From the NCBI GenBank assembly GCA_001799895.1, contig MGUI01000007.1, positions 1-64,000 of the forward strand: a DNA stretch of 64,000 nucleotides, written 5' to 3'. The first letter of the stretch is position 1; each line of letters begins with the position of its first letter. Both the position numbers and the translations under genes were made by a program. This document shows, one piece after another, positions 25,601-35,600 of the stretch. The stretch is from Elusimicrobia bacterium GWD2_63_28. GTDB lineage: Bacteria; Elusimicrobiota; Elusimicrobia; Elusimicrobiales; UBA9959. Under the pieces are notes generated by a model, which searched no databases, had not been told where the DNA came from, and saw only the letters and a list, made by a program, of their open reading frames with translations.

Positions 25601-28600
25601 CGGCGTGGGGCTGCGCGCCCAGAATCTTGTCTATCATCCGGGTGCAGGAGGCCTGCGGCCCCAGCTCCACGAAGATCCTGGCGCCGTCGTCGTAGGCGCG
25701 CTTTACCAGCGACGGGAAGTCCAGGCTGTGCACGGCCTGCGCCACTATGGAGTCGGCGGCGCTCTCGCGCGTGACCTCGTAAGCTTTCTTCCAGGCGCCG
25801 CTGTAGAATTTAACGCCTGCGGGCGGGTTGGTGGGGAACAGGTGCAGCTCGCGGTACTGCTTCTCCACCAGCTTGGCGGCGGCGAAATGCACCGTCGAGA
25901 CGCCCTGCAGCGGCAGGAAGACGCAGCCCATGCCCTCTACCAGCGAATCCACCGCCTTGCGGTAGCCGCCCACCACGCACTCCAGCGGCGCGTTGACGAT
26001 GAGCAGCGCCGCGCGCTCGGCGCCTTTGAGCGCCAGTCGCACCGTCTCGGCGGGGCGGTCTATCACGCCCAGCACCCAGTCGGCCTTCTCGTCCTTCGGC
26101 AGATTCCAGAAGCGGCGGGCCGCGTCGCAGGGTCCGGCCAAATCGCTGACGAACAGGCTGGACTCGTTGATGCGGCGCAGCATCTCGTCGCGCGCGGTCC
26201 AGGTGCGGGTGGCGAACAGCCCGGCGGTCTCGCCGAGGCTGTAGCCGATGACGGCGGCGGGCTCCACGCCGAGGGCGCGCACCAGGTCGCTGACGGCGGT
26301 GCCATGGGCTACGGAGCCGAAGATCATGGATTTGTAATCGTCCACTATGCGCAGCTCGGCCTGCTCGCGCCAGCCGTCCTCCCAGGTGAGGCGCCACGGG
26401 GCGAACAGCTCCGGCACCATCTGGTTGCGCAGGTAGCCGTTCTCGGCGTCGAGGCGGCGTATTATTTCCGGCCACTGGGTCCAGAGGCCGCGGCCCATGC
26501 CCAGGTACTGGTTGCCCGAGCCGGGGAAGACGAAAGCGATATTGTCCCGGCGGGCCAGCGGCGCGGGGGAATAGTAGAGGCGGTCGCGCAGCAGCGCTTT
26601 TTCCGGATCTTTTTTCAGCGCGGCGGCGGCTTCGGCGCAGAGCGCCTTCAACTCGGCGGCGTTGCGGGCCAGCAGCACGCAGGCGCGCTGCTTGGCCGGC
26701 CTGGAGCCGGCGCGGGCGAACCAGCCCCGGGCCAGCTTCTCAATGTTAGAGTCCTGCCGCTGGCGGGCGAGCCAGGCGGCCAGGTCTTCAAGTCCGGCGC
26801 CCAGGCTCCGCGCGTCGTCGTCTTCCAGGACGAACAGCGCCTCGCTCCGGGCGCCCAGCGGCTGGCGGCGCTCTGTGACAGGGCGGTCGCCGGCGGCCTG
26901 CTCGAGGCCCTCCAGCACGACGTGCCCGCAGTTGCCGTCGAGGCCCAGGGCGCTGACGCCGGCCCGGCGCGGGCCCTCGGCCCGGTTGCGCAGCCAGTAC
27001 TGCGGCTCCGCGGGGATGTGAAATCTTTTTTTAGCCCTGGCCAGCCGGGCCAGCGGTGAAATCTTCGCCAGCGGCGGCAGGATCTCCTGGTAAAGGGCCA
27101 GGGCCGTCTTGACCACGCCGGCCAGGCCGCAAGCCGGCCCGGTATGGCCTATCACCGGCTTTACCGAGCCCAGGGCGCAGGGCAGCGGGGCTGCGGAGAC
27201 GCCGTAAAAATCAGTAAGGGCTTCGGCTTCGGCCGCGTCCTCGTCGGGGATGCCGCTGCCGTGGGTCTCCAGGTAGCCTATAGTGGACGGGTCCACCTGC
27301 GCCTCGGCGTAGGCTTCGCGCAGCGCGGAGGTATAAGCCTGGGGAGAGGGAGCGGGCTGGTCCACGCCGCCGCCCGAGGCGAAGCCCAGGCCTTTAATGA
27401 CGGCGTAAACTCGGTCGCCGTCGCGCACCGCGTCTTCCAGGCGTTTGAGTACCAGCGCGGCCGCGCCTTCGCCCTGGAGCGTGCCGGCGGCGGAGGAATC
27501 GAAAGGTTTGGCCTGGGGCGCGAAAGGCCGCAGGGCATCCGCGGCGTTCAGCGCGCGGGGGTCGCCGTCTATGGAGACCGCGCCGACCAGGGCGGTATCC
27601 AGTTCGCCGGCGCGCAGGGCGCGCACCGCGGCCTCCAGGGCCCGCAGGCCCGAGGTCTCGCCGCTGGAGATGGTGAAGCTGGGTCCGCCGACGTGGAATT
27701 CACGCGCTATGCGGCTGGCCACAATGCCGCCGAGGGCGCCCATGGTGCGGTTGGCCGACAAGGCCGGCCCGGCCGCTTCGCGCAGGGCGGAGAGGAGTTC
27801 CTTCTCTTCCTTGCCGGAAAGACGCCAGCCTTTGTCGGCGGCGAATTTGCGGGCGGTGTCGGCCAGCGCCCAGCGGAAATGGAAATTGGTGGTGTTCAGG
27901 TCGAGCCCGAGGCCTATGAAGACCCCGGCGTTCTCAAGACCCTTCCCGCCGGCGTCGGCGATGGCGCGCGCGGCGGTGTCGAGCATCAACAGCTGCTGGG
28001 GCAGCATCTCCTCGAGCTCTTTGGGGGGAATGCGGTAGGCGTCGGCGGGCACGCCGACCTCGCGCAGGTAGAAACCTTTTTTGGCGGGGGGCAGGCCGCG
28101 CAGGCGCTCTACGGGCAGGTCTTCAGGCGTAGACGACGCGGCGCCAAGGGCCGCTTCCTGGAACTGCCGCAGCCCGCCTAGGGAGCCGAAGCGGGCCTCC
28201 ATGCCGACGATGGCCACCGCCGCCGGCGGGGCGGGCTGGGCCTGGGTGACGGCCGGGGCGAAAGAGCTGGAGTATTCCTCTACCAGCACGTGGGCGTTGA
28301 TGCCGCCGAAGCCGAAGGCGCTGACGGCGGCGCGGCGCGGCGTGCGCCCGTCGCGCTGCACCCAGTCCGCCGCCTCGCCGGGCACGCGGAAAGGCGAGCC
28401 GGCCAGCTTTATCCTGGGGCCGGGCTTGACGAAATTGGCGGTGGGCGGCAAAGTCTTGTGCTTGAAAGCCAGCAGCACCTTCATCAGTCCCGCCGAGCCG
28501 GCCGCGGTGAGCAGGTGGCCGATATTGGATTTTACGGAGCCGAGGGCGCACTGGCCTTCGCTCCAGCCGCGCTCGCCCCAGAGGGTCTTGAGGCTTTCCA

Positions 28601-29609
28601 CTTCCACCGGGTCGCCGGTCGGCGTACCGGTGGCGTGGCATTCGATATAGTCTACCTGAGACGGGGAAAGGCCGGACTGGCGGTAGGCGGCGCGCATGGC
28701 GTAGAGCTGGCCGGCGGTGTTGGGCGCCAGCAGGCTGCCGCCGATGTCGTTGGAGAGGCCGATGCCGGTTATCAGACCATAGACCTTGTCGCCGGCGCGC
28801 ACCGCGTCGGCCAGACGCTTGAGCACGAACATGCCCGCGCCCTCGCCCACCACCAGGCCGTCGGCCGCGGCGTCGAAAGGCGAGGGGCGCCCCGAAGGGG
28901 AAAGGGCCCGCAGCTGCGAGAAACCCATCTGCGTGTAGAGCGAGGCCGGCCGGGAGACGCCGCCGGTGAGCATGGCGTCGGCGCGGCCGGAGCGCAGGGC
29001 GTCGACCGCCAGCTTTATGGCGTAAAGGGAGGAGGCGCAGGCCGCGTCCAGGGTGAAGCTGCCGCCGGAAAGGCCCAGCGCGCGGGCTATGGCCGCGCCG
29101 GGCAGGCCGGCCGGGTAGCGGTTCAGCGGGTCGGTGGGAGATTTGAAAGCGGTGAGGCTTTTGCCGAGGGCCGCGGCCTCGAAGGAGGGCAGCAGGGTCT
29201 CGAGGGCCAGCGCCGAGACGGAGTCGGTGGGCAGTACGATGTTGCCGATGATCACGCCGGTGCGGGCGCGGTTTATCTTTTTGAGGCCGGCGTCATGCAG
29301 GGCCTGCCTGGCGGCGTGCAGGGCCAGGTGGAAAACGGGGTCCAGCCGCTCGAGGAAGGTCTCGCGCAAATCCAGGCCGGCCGGGTCCAGGCGGAAATTC
29401 TCGACGAAGCAGGCCTTGAGGGAATAGACCTTGTCCGGGGCGCCTTTCTGCGGGTCGAAGGCTTCGCCCCCGGGCAGGATCCAGCGGCCCTTCGGCGCCT
29501 CTTTGGCCGAGCAGGTGCCGCCGGAGATATTATCCCAGAAGGCAGGCAGGTCGGGCGCGCCGGGGAAAATGCCGCCGGCGCCGACTATCGCTATGGGCTG
29601 CTCTTTCAT
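22683..29609 (-). CDS. pfaC: PfaC/Pfa3-like polyunsaturated fatty acid synthase: KS-CLF-AT-DH-DH
   Basis: The 2308-residue multidomain enzyme reads: KS (1-430, DAACASSL Cys191, ECHATGTPTGD, KSNIGH); KS-like chain length factor (about 463-890) in which Glu651 replaces the Cys; an acyltransferase (about 1020-1330, GYSLGE Ser1124, without the Arg that marks malonyl-specific enzymes); a Pro/Ala-rich linker (about 1370-1510); and two FabA-like double-hotdog dehydratase regions (His1600 in HDIHPGAWY, His1825 in DDHVMPGTL, a degenerate-looking segment near 2026, His2206 in FKAHFYQDPVCPG). The order is that of myxobacterial Pfa3, but the terminal AGPAT is absent: the chain ends after the last DH. The ATG at 29609 shares one base with the pfaA stop (TGATG). 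Confidence 0.92.
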   Translation of the reverse strand: MKEQPIAIVGAGGIFPGAPDLPAFWDNISGGTCSAKEAPKGRWILPGGEAFDPQKGAPDKVYSLKACFVENFRLDPAGLDLRETFLERLDPVFHLALHAARQALHDAGLKKINRARTGVIIGNIVLPTDSVSALALETLLPSFEAAALGKSLTAFKSPTDPLNRYPAGLPGAAIARALGLSGGSFTLDAACASSLYAIKLAVDALRSGRADAMLTGGVSRPASLYTQMGFSQLRALSPSGRPSPFDAAADGLVVGEGAGMFVLKRLADAVRAGDKVYGLITGIGLSNDIGGSLLAPNTAGQLYAMRAAYRQSGLSPSQVDYIECHATGTPTGDPVEVESLKTLWGERGWSEGQCALGSVKSNIGHLLTAAGSAGLMKVLLAFKHKTLPPTANFVKPGPRIKLAGSPFRVPGEAADWVQRDGRTPRRAAVSAFGFGGINAHVLVEEYSSSFAPAVTQAQPAPPAAVAIVGMEARFGSLGGLRQFQEAALGAASSTPEDLPVERLRGLPPAKKGFYLREVGVPADAYRIPPKELEEMLPQQLLMLDTAARAIADAGGKGLENAGVFIGLGLDLNTTNFHFRWALADTARKFAADKGWRLSGKEEKELLSALREAAGPALSANRTMGALGGIVASRIAREFHVGGPSFTISSGETSGLRALEAAVRALRAGELDTALVGAVSIDGDPRALNAADALRPFAPQAKPFDSSAAGTLQGEGAAALVLKRLEDAVRDGDRVYAVIKGLGFASGGGVDQPAPSPQAYTSALREAYAEAQVDPSTIGYLETHGSGIPDEDAAEAEALTDFYGVSAAPLPCALGSVKPVIGHTGPACGLAGVVKTALALYQEILPPLAKISPLARLARAKKRFHIPAEPQYWLRNRAEGPRRAGVSALGLDGNCGHVVLEGLEQAAGDRPVTERRQPLGARSEALFVLEDDDARSLGAGLEDLAAWLARQRQDSNIEKLARGWFARAGSRPAKQRACVLLARNAAELKALCAEAAAALKKDPEKALLRDRLYYSPAPLARRDNIAFVFPGSGNQYLGMGRGLWTQWPEIIRRLDAENGYLRNQMVPELFAPWRLTWEDGWREQAELRIVDDYKSMIFGSVAHGTAVSDLVRALGVEPAAVIGYSLGETAGLFATRTWTARDEMLRRINESSLFVSDLAGPCDAARRFWNLPKDEKADWVLGVIDRPAETVRLALKGAERAALLIVNAPLECVVGGYRKAVDSLVEGMGCVFLPLQGVSTVHFAAAKLVEKQYRELHLFPTNPPAGVKFYSGAWKKAYEVTRESAADSIVAQAVHSLDFPSLVKRAYDDGARIFVELGPQASCTRMIDKILGAQPHAARPACVKNQDEPGTVLRLLARLLAERAPVDLAALYGQESRAAAHQDADSGKTAIKAQLSTPAPKPLNWQPGKISFPEVQAPAIVPAPAVPAKAAFTLPPAMPPAPTALPPQPAVTGGGPAYLQNFAAANEAKAKAHEIFLRLSRNFNELQTKNIAFQGTLVQALGGRAPAAPPAVPLQPPAPAPLPLKQNASAPAVFMTREQCMEFAVGSIAKVLGEKFAAADTYPTRVRLPDTPLMLVDRINSVRGEPGSMTSGNVVTEHDIHPGAWYLDCGRIPTCIAVEAGQADLFLCGYLGIDDRTKGKAMYRLLDAEVTFHRGLPLPGQVIHYDINIERFAQNGDIWLFFFNYESTVDGQPLLSMKKGCAGFFTQEELAKGKGVVLTAEEQASAPGKAPEGWKPPAPFAAEKESYTEAQLDALRAGRYAEAFGPAFANLPLARPVGLPSGKMRLVDRIPELSPRGGRYGLGSVQGEMDIHPDDWHLVCHFSDDHVMPGTLMYECCLHTFRVLLLRLGWTAEEGSCWYEPVPGVTSRLECRGQVLPSTKKAMYEIIVKEIGYQADGTPYAIADAFMYADGKRIIHIHNMSIRMGGAKKQAIETLWNAGAEPAPAGPRAAIFDNASITAFAVGKPSEAFGDKYKVFDEGRVIARLPGDPYKFLDRVVKIENCSQWELKAGGYIEAEYDVPPGVWYFKSGNQASMPFAVLLEVALQPCGWLAAYLGSALTSETDLSFRNLGGTAVQYAEVFPDAGILVTKIKITKVSQSGGMIIQDYDMEVLCGGRTVYKGVTQFGFFSKKSLAEQLGVRGAARHAPTAQELAAAEPLALSAVAGLPDEKLIMLDSVETYIPAGGPKQLGFLRGLKQVDPAEWFFKAHFYQDPVCPGSLGLESFVNLMKAAARKRWPDLPADARFESMALGAKHQWIYRGQIAPKNKSITVEAYITSVDDAAKTIKADGFLVVDNLVIYQMKDFAVRLVS

Positions 29610-32600
29610 CAAACGGCGCTGAGCTCCTTTTTGCGGAAAGCGGCGTTAAGGGACTTGTCCACGGTGGAGTCGTAGCCTTCCAGCCTGGCCACCAGGTGCC
29701 CCTTGTCGTCGGTAAAATCTATGTCGGCCGTGCAGGCGTGTTCGGCGCTGCGGGTCACGCGCGCCGAAACGCGCACGCCGCCCTTCGGGAACTGCGCGAA
29801 CTGCCGGTAGGAAACGGCCGAGTTCGGCAGCGAGCAGGCGCCGGAGTTCTCGAAGGTCCAGAGTATCATGCCCTGGAAGGCGGCGTCGAGGGCGGCCGGG
29901 TCGGCCAGCCAGCGGTCGCGCAGCGGGCTGCGCATCCACGAGGCCGGCGGCAGGGAGGCGGCGGCGTCGAGCACAATGCCCTTGTCGGAAACGCCGGCCA
30001 CCGAGCGGATGAAGCGCATGTCCTCTCCGTGGAAAAGCACCTCGCCGTAGGCCTTGGCGGTCTGGCCCGGGTAGGGTTTGAGGGGGAACTCGGGCGCCGG
30101 GGCTGCGGCCTGAGGAAGCGCGGCGGCCAGGATTATCTGCGCCCCCGCGTGCAACTCTCCGCCGGGGCCGCGCAACTCGGCGGGCACGGAGAAGAAACCG
30201 GCCGACTTGACGGCCTTGCCCGCCAGGGCGGAAACCCTGTAGGTCCCGCCGGAGAGCAGGATGCCCTTGTAGATCTTTAGATCGTTGAAGCCGTGGAAGA
30301 GCAGGCCGGGATTGCCGTGCAGGGCCGCGTGGGCCAGCCATTCGGTGATGACGGCCGTGGGCACTACCGCCCTGGAGTTAATGACGTGCGAGCGCAGGAA
30401 AGGGCAGTCGGCCACGGAGACCGGGAATTCGAAAGCTTTTGCCAGGGGCTGCGCCGGGCCGCTCCCGCCCCCGGGGGCGGCGGTTATGGGGCGGGCCACC
30501 ACCACCACTTCCGCGGGGCCGCCTTCGCAGGACAGCTCGTTCACCAGGAACTTGCCGCCCTCTTCCAGGCCTATCACGCCGACGCCTTCCTTCGCGAACA
30601 GGGCTTTCAGCCCGTCGTTGACCATGCCGCCGTCCCACGGGCCCCAGTTGAAGGAGGCCACGCGGCAGGCGGGCAGGCGGCGCGCCAGCAGGCGGGCGGT
30701 TTTATTCAGCACTTCATTGGCCATGGAATAGTCGCATTGGCCGGTGCGGCCGAAGCGCGCGGTGGAGGAGGAATAAAGGGCCAGTACTTTCAGTTTGGAA
30801 AGGTCCAGTTCCTCCAGAATATTGCGCAGGCCGGTCACCTTGGTGTCGAACACCGAGCTGAACTGCTCGTCGGTCTTGTCCAGGATCAGCTTGTCGGCCA
30901 GCACGCCGGCGCCGTGCACCAGGCCGCGCACGGGGCCCAGTTCCTTTTGAATTCTTTTCAGGGTTTCAGCCACGGCCCTGGCGTCGCGGATGTCGGCGGA
31001 ATAATAGACGGCGCGGGAGCCGGCCGCTTCGAAGCGGTTGAGCTGCGCGCGGATCTCGCGGGCCGCCAGGATGCCGCGGCAAGTTTCGCCCGCGGCCTTC
31101 GGGGCCAGGCCGGGAGTGCGCGAGATCAGGGCTTTCTTGATGTCGGCTTCCGAGGCGCAGGCCTGCAGCCAGGCTTCTTCGGGAGCGGGCAGCGGGCTGC
31201 GGCCCAGTACGGCCAGCGTGGCGCCGCAGGCCGAGGCCAGCGCGGCCGCGGCTTCGGCCGTGACGCCGCGCGCGCCGCCGGTGATCAGCGCCACGTCGCC
31301 TTTGGCGAGCGGGAACTTTTCTCCCTTGACCTGCTCCGAGCGGCTCAGCAGCACCAACTTGCCGCCGGTCTCGGAAAGGCCGAGCTCCGCCGGGCCTGCG
31401 CAGAAAAGTTCGTCGGTAACGGCCTGGGCCACGGAAACCGTGTGGTTCCACTCAGAGGCGGCGTCCAGCGCGCGGCAGGAGACTTCGGGCCACTCGCGCG
31501 CGGCGGTCTTGGCCAGGCCGGCCAGCCCGCCGAAAACGGGGTCCTGCTCTGACTTGAGCCCGGAGACGCCGAAGGCGCCGTCCAGGCGCGAGACGGTCAT
31601 CAGGCAGGCGCCGGACTTGCCGCCGGCGGCTTTCAGGGCGGGGCCGGCGGCGCGGGCCAGGCGGAAAGCCTTCTTGAGGAAGGCCTCGGAAGAGTCGCTC
31701 CAGAAATCCTTCTTGCCCAGTTTCGTTACGGGGGCCAGGATTATCAGGCCCGAGAGGCCGGTGTCGGCGGGGGCCGCGCCGTCGAGCGAAACTTTTTTGG
31801 CGGTATAGCCGCGCTCTTCCAGGTTCTTGATTATGGCCCCGGAGAGGGGGGAGGCGTCGTCGGTGACCCAGACGGGGAAATTCTTATCCAGGGAAACCTT
31901 TTCCCTGGCGGCCGAGGGGTCCAGCTCCGCCGTCTTCAGCACCTCTCTGACTATTTCGCTTTCCAGGGGTTTAACTGCGGGGGCTGCAAAGACCGGCGCG
32001 GGAACAGGCGCTCCGCCGGCGTTGAGATAGGCGGTAACCTGGCGCAGGGTGCGGATAGAGCCGAGCTGTTCGGGCGTGATGCGCGGGGCGGAGGGCAGCT
32101 TCTCCTGAAGCTCGGAGAGAATGGCCACGCGCTTGATGGAGTCTATGCCGAGGTCGGACTCCATGTCCATGTCGGGGTTCAGCGACTCGGCGGGGTAGCC
32201 GGTCTGTACCGAGACTATGGAGAGCAGCACCGCGGAAACATCCTGGCCTCCGGCGGGGGCGGCGGCAGGGGCGGCAGGCGGCATGCCGGCCGACAGATAG
32301 GCCGTGACCTGGCGCAGGGTGCGGATAGAGCCGAGCTGTTCAGGGGTGATGCGGGGTGCGGAAGGCAGCTTCTCCTGAAGTTCGGAGAGTATGGCCACGC
32401 GCTTGATGGAATCGATGCCGAGGTCGGACTCCATGTCCATGTCGGGGTTCAGCGATTCTGCGGGATAGCCGGTCTGCGCTGAAACTATGGAGAGCAGGAC
32501 CGCGGAAACATCCTGGCCGGGAACGGCAGTAACTGTGGCTGGAGCCGTGGCGGGCATGCCGGCCGACAGGTAAGCCGTGACCTGGCGCAGGGTGCGGATG

Positions 32601-35600
32601 GACCCCAGCTGTTCGGGCGTGATGCGCGGGGCGGAGGGCAGCTTCTCCTGAAGTTCGGAGAGTATGGCCACGCGCTTGATGGAGTCTATACCGAGGTCGG
32701 ATTCCATGTCCATGTCGGGATTAAGCGACTCGGCGGGATAGCCGGTCTGCGAAGAGACTATGGACAGCAGGATGCCGGAAACGTCCGGGCCGGCGGCGGT
32801 GGCGGCGGGCGCCTGCGCCACGCCGGCCGAGAGATAGGCGGCTACCTGCCGCAGCGTGCGGATGGAGCCCAACTGCTCGGGGGTGATACGCGGTGCGGAG
32901 GGCAGCTTCTCCTGCAGTTCGGAGAGAATAGCCACGCGCTTGATGGAGTCTATGCCGAGGTCGGACTCCATGTCCATGTCGGTGTTGAGGGATTCGGCGG
33001 GGTAGCCGGTCTGGGCTGAAACTATGCCGAGCAGGACCTTCTCAATATTGGTCCCGGCGGGCTGCGCGGCTGGGGCCGGGGCGGCCGGCCGCGGCGCGGG
33101 CGCGTACACCGGCGCGGGCCGGGCGGCCAGCGGGGCCGCAGGAGCGCCGGTGAAGATCTGCTGCTGCTGTTCCACCAAAGACTGGAAGGAGCGCTGGGCT
33201 GCTTCCTGTCCTTCCAGGAAACGGGCGTGCAGCAGGGCGGTCTGCTCCTGCAGCTTCTGCAGGGCGGCCATGCTCTGCTGCGTCACGAACAGCGCCTCGG
33301 AGGCGTAGCCCTGCGCCGCCGGGGCGGCGGGAGCGTAAGGCGCCTGCGCGGCGGCCGGGGCCAGCGTGAGCTGCCGTTTCGGCGCCGGGGCGGCCGGGCG
33401 CGGCGAGCGGTAGCCCGCCCCCGTCAGCTTCACGGCCAGTTTGGAAACTTTCTTATCCGCGTCCTTCGCGCCGTCGGCGCCGCCTTCCCAGGAGGTAAGG
33501 TCGAGGGCGCAGCCGAGGGCGGCCAGGCGCGCCAGCGCGCGGGCCAGGTCGGCCACGCCGTTCTTTTTACCGGCCGAGGCGTCCAGGGCGAAGGCCGTAT
33601 GTTCCTTGCCGGCCAGGATGGCCGAGGCCATGCCGGTCAGGCGGGCGCCGGGGCCCACTTCCAGGAAGATCCTGACGCCGTCGGCGTGCATCTTCTCTAT
33701 CATCGCGGTGAATTCCACCGGCGAGGCCAGCTGCGAGGCCAGGATCTCCCGGGCCTTGTCGGAGGCCTCGGGGTAGGGAGCGGCGGTCTTATTGGCGTAG
33801 ACGCAGGTCTGCGGCTTATTGAACTTCACCTTGCCGAGGGCGGCGGAGAATTCCTTCTGGGCGCCAGCCACGAGGGGGCTGTGGAAAGCGGCTGAAACCT
33901 GCAGCGGGGTATTCTTCAGGCCGCGGGCCGTGAGGCGTTCGGCAGCGCGCTTGATCTCTTCGGTGCGGCCGGACAGCACGAATTGCGCGGGAGTGTTTTT
34001 ATTGGCGATGACCAGGTCCAGTTTCTCTTCCTTCACGGCTTTTTCCACTTCGGCCAGCGGGGCCTGCACGGCCAGCATGCTCCCGCGGTCGCCTCCGCCG
34101 GCGGCCATCAGGGCGCCGCGCAGCTTGGACAGCGCGAAAAGTTCAGAGTCGCCGTAAACCCCGGCGGCGCAGAGGGCCGGCAGCTCGCCGTAGCTGTGGC
34201 CGGCGAAGGCCGCGGGCTTCAGGCCAAAGCCGGCCAGCGCGCGCCAGGCGCCGAGCGCGGCGGCACCGAGCGCGGGCTGGGCCACGGAGGTGTCCTTCAG
34301 GTCTTCGGCCTGGCGCTGTTTCGCCTCGGGCGTGAAAGCCGTGCGCGGGTAGAGGTAATCGGAGAGCGGTTTGCCCCCGCCGAATTCCTTGTCGGCGGCG
34401 GTCAGGACTTCTAGGGCCGCGGGAAAGCGGCAGGAGAGGTCCCGCTGCATGCCCGGGTACTGCGCGCCCTGGCCGGGGAACAGCACGGCCACTTTTTCCG
34501 GGGCGGCGGTCGAGAAAGAGATCCCGTCCGGGGTGGTCCAGGTTGCGGCTTTCTGGGAGTCGAGGTTCGACAGGGCGGAATCTATGAGCTTCTTCCAGTC
34601 CATGCCGCGCTCCAGGGCGAAAGCGAGGCGGGCGGGGGCGGAGGGCTGGAAGGCCGCGCGGGCGCGCATGGCCGCCAGGCGCAGCCCGTCCCAGTCCTGG
34701 TTTTTCCACGCGGAGAGCGCCGATCTTATTTCAGAGGCGTCTTTGCCGGAGAAGACGGCCAGCTGGGCGTCGCCGTCCCAGTCGGGCTGCTTCTTTTCGG
34801 GGGAATATTCCTCGAGGATGGCGTGGAAGTTGGAGCCGCCGAAGCCCAGCGCGGAGACGGCGGCGCGGCGCGGGTGGTCCTTCTTTATCCAGGGGCGGGG
34901 CTCGGCGTTCAGGTAGAAAGGCGTAGTGCCTTCGGCCAGGGCCTTCAGCGGCGTGGTGACCTTTATCGACGGGGGCAGGGTTTTGTTGTAGAGGGCGAGG
35001 GAGGCCTTTATCAGCCCGGCGGAGCCGGCGGCGGCCTTGGTGTGGCCGATCATCGATTTGACCGAGCCGAGGGCGCACCAGGAGCCCTCCTTTTTATTAT
35101 CGCGGTAGACCTCGGTGAGGGCGTCCAGCTCCACGCCGTCGCCGACGGTGGTGCCGGTGCCGTGCGCTTCGGCCAGCTCTACGGTGGAGGGCTCGATGCC
35201 CGTCACTTTGTAGGCGTTGCGCAGCGCGCGCGCCTGGCCCTCGGAGCTGGGGGCGTAGATGGCCTTGCCCTTGCCGTCGGAGGAGGAGCCCACGCCCTTG
35301 AGCACGGAGTAGATCCGGTCGCCGTCCTTCACGGCGTCTTCGAGGCGCTTCATCACCAGCATGCCCAGGCCTTCGCCCAGCGCGGTGCCGTCGGCGGAGG
35401 CGTCGAAAGGCTTGGCGTCGCCCGAGGGGGAAAGCGCCGGGGTCTTGCTGAAGCACATGTACATGAAAATGTCGTTAAAGCAGTCCACGCCGCCGGTGAC
35501 CACCATGGACGAGCGCCCGGTGGCCAGTTCCAGCGAGGCCATGTGCGTAGCGCCCAGCGAGCTGCCGCAGGCGGCGTCCACCACGCAGTTGGTGCCGCCG

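Noticed and set aside
22683-29609. Open frames on the plus strand across the PUFA synthase genes
   Set aside because: Shadows of the multidomain synthases; they carry no domain signature.
32030-33025. CRISPR array
   Set aside because: The repeats are long, in-frame ACP-coding units with no spacers of equal short length.
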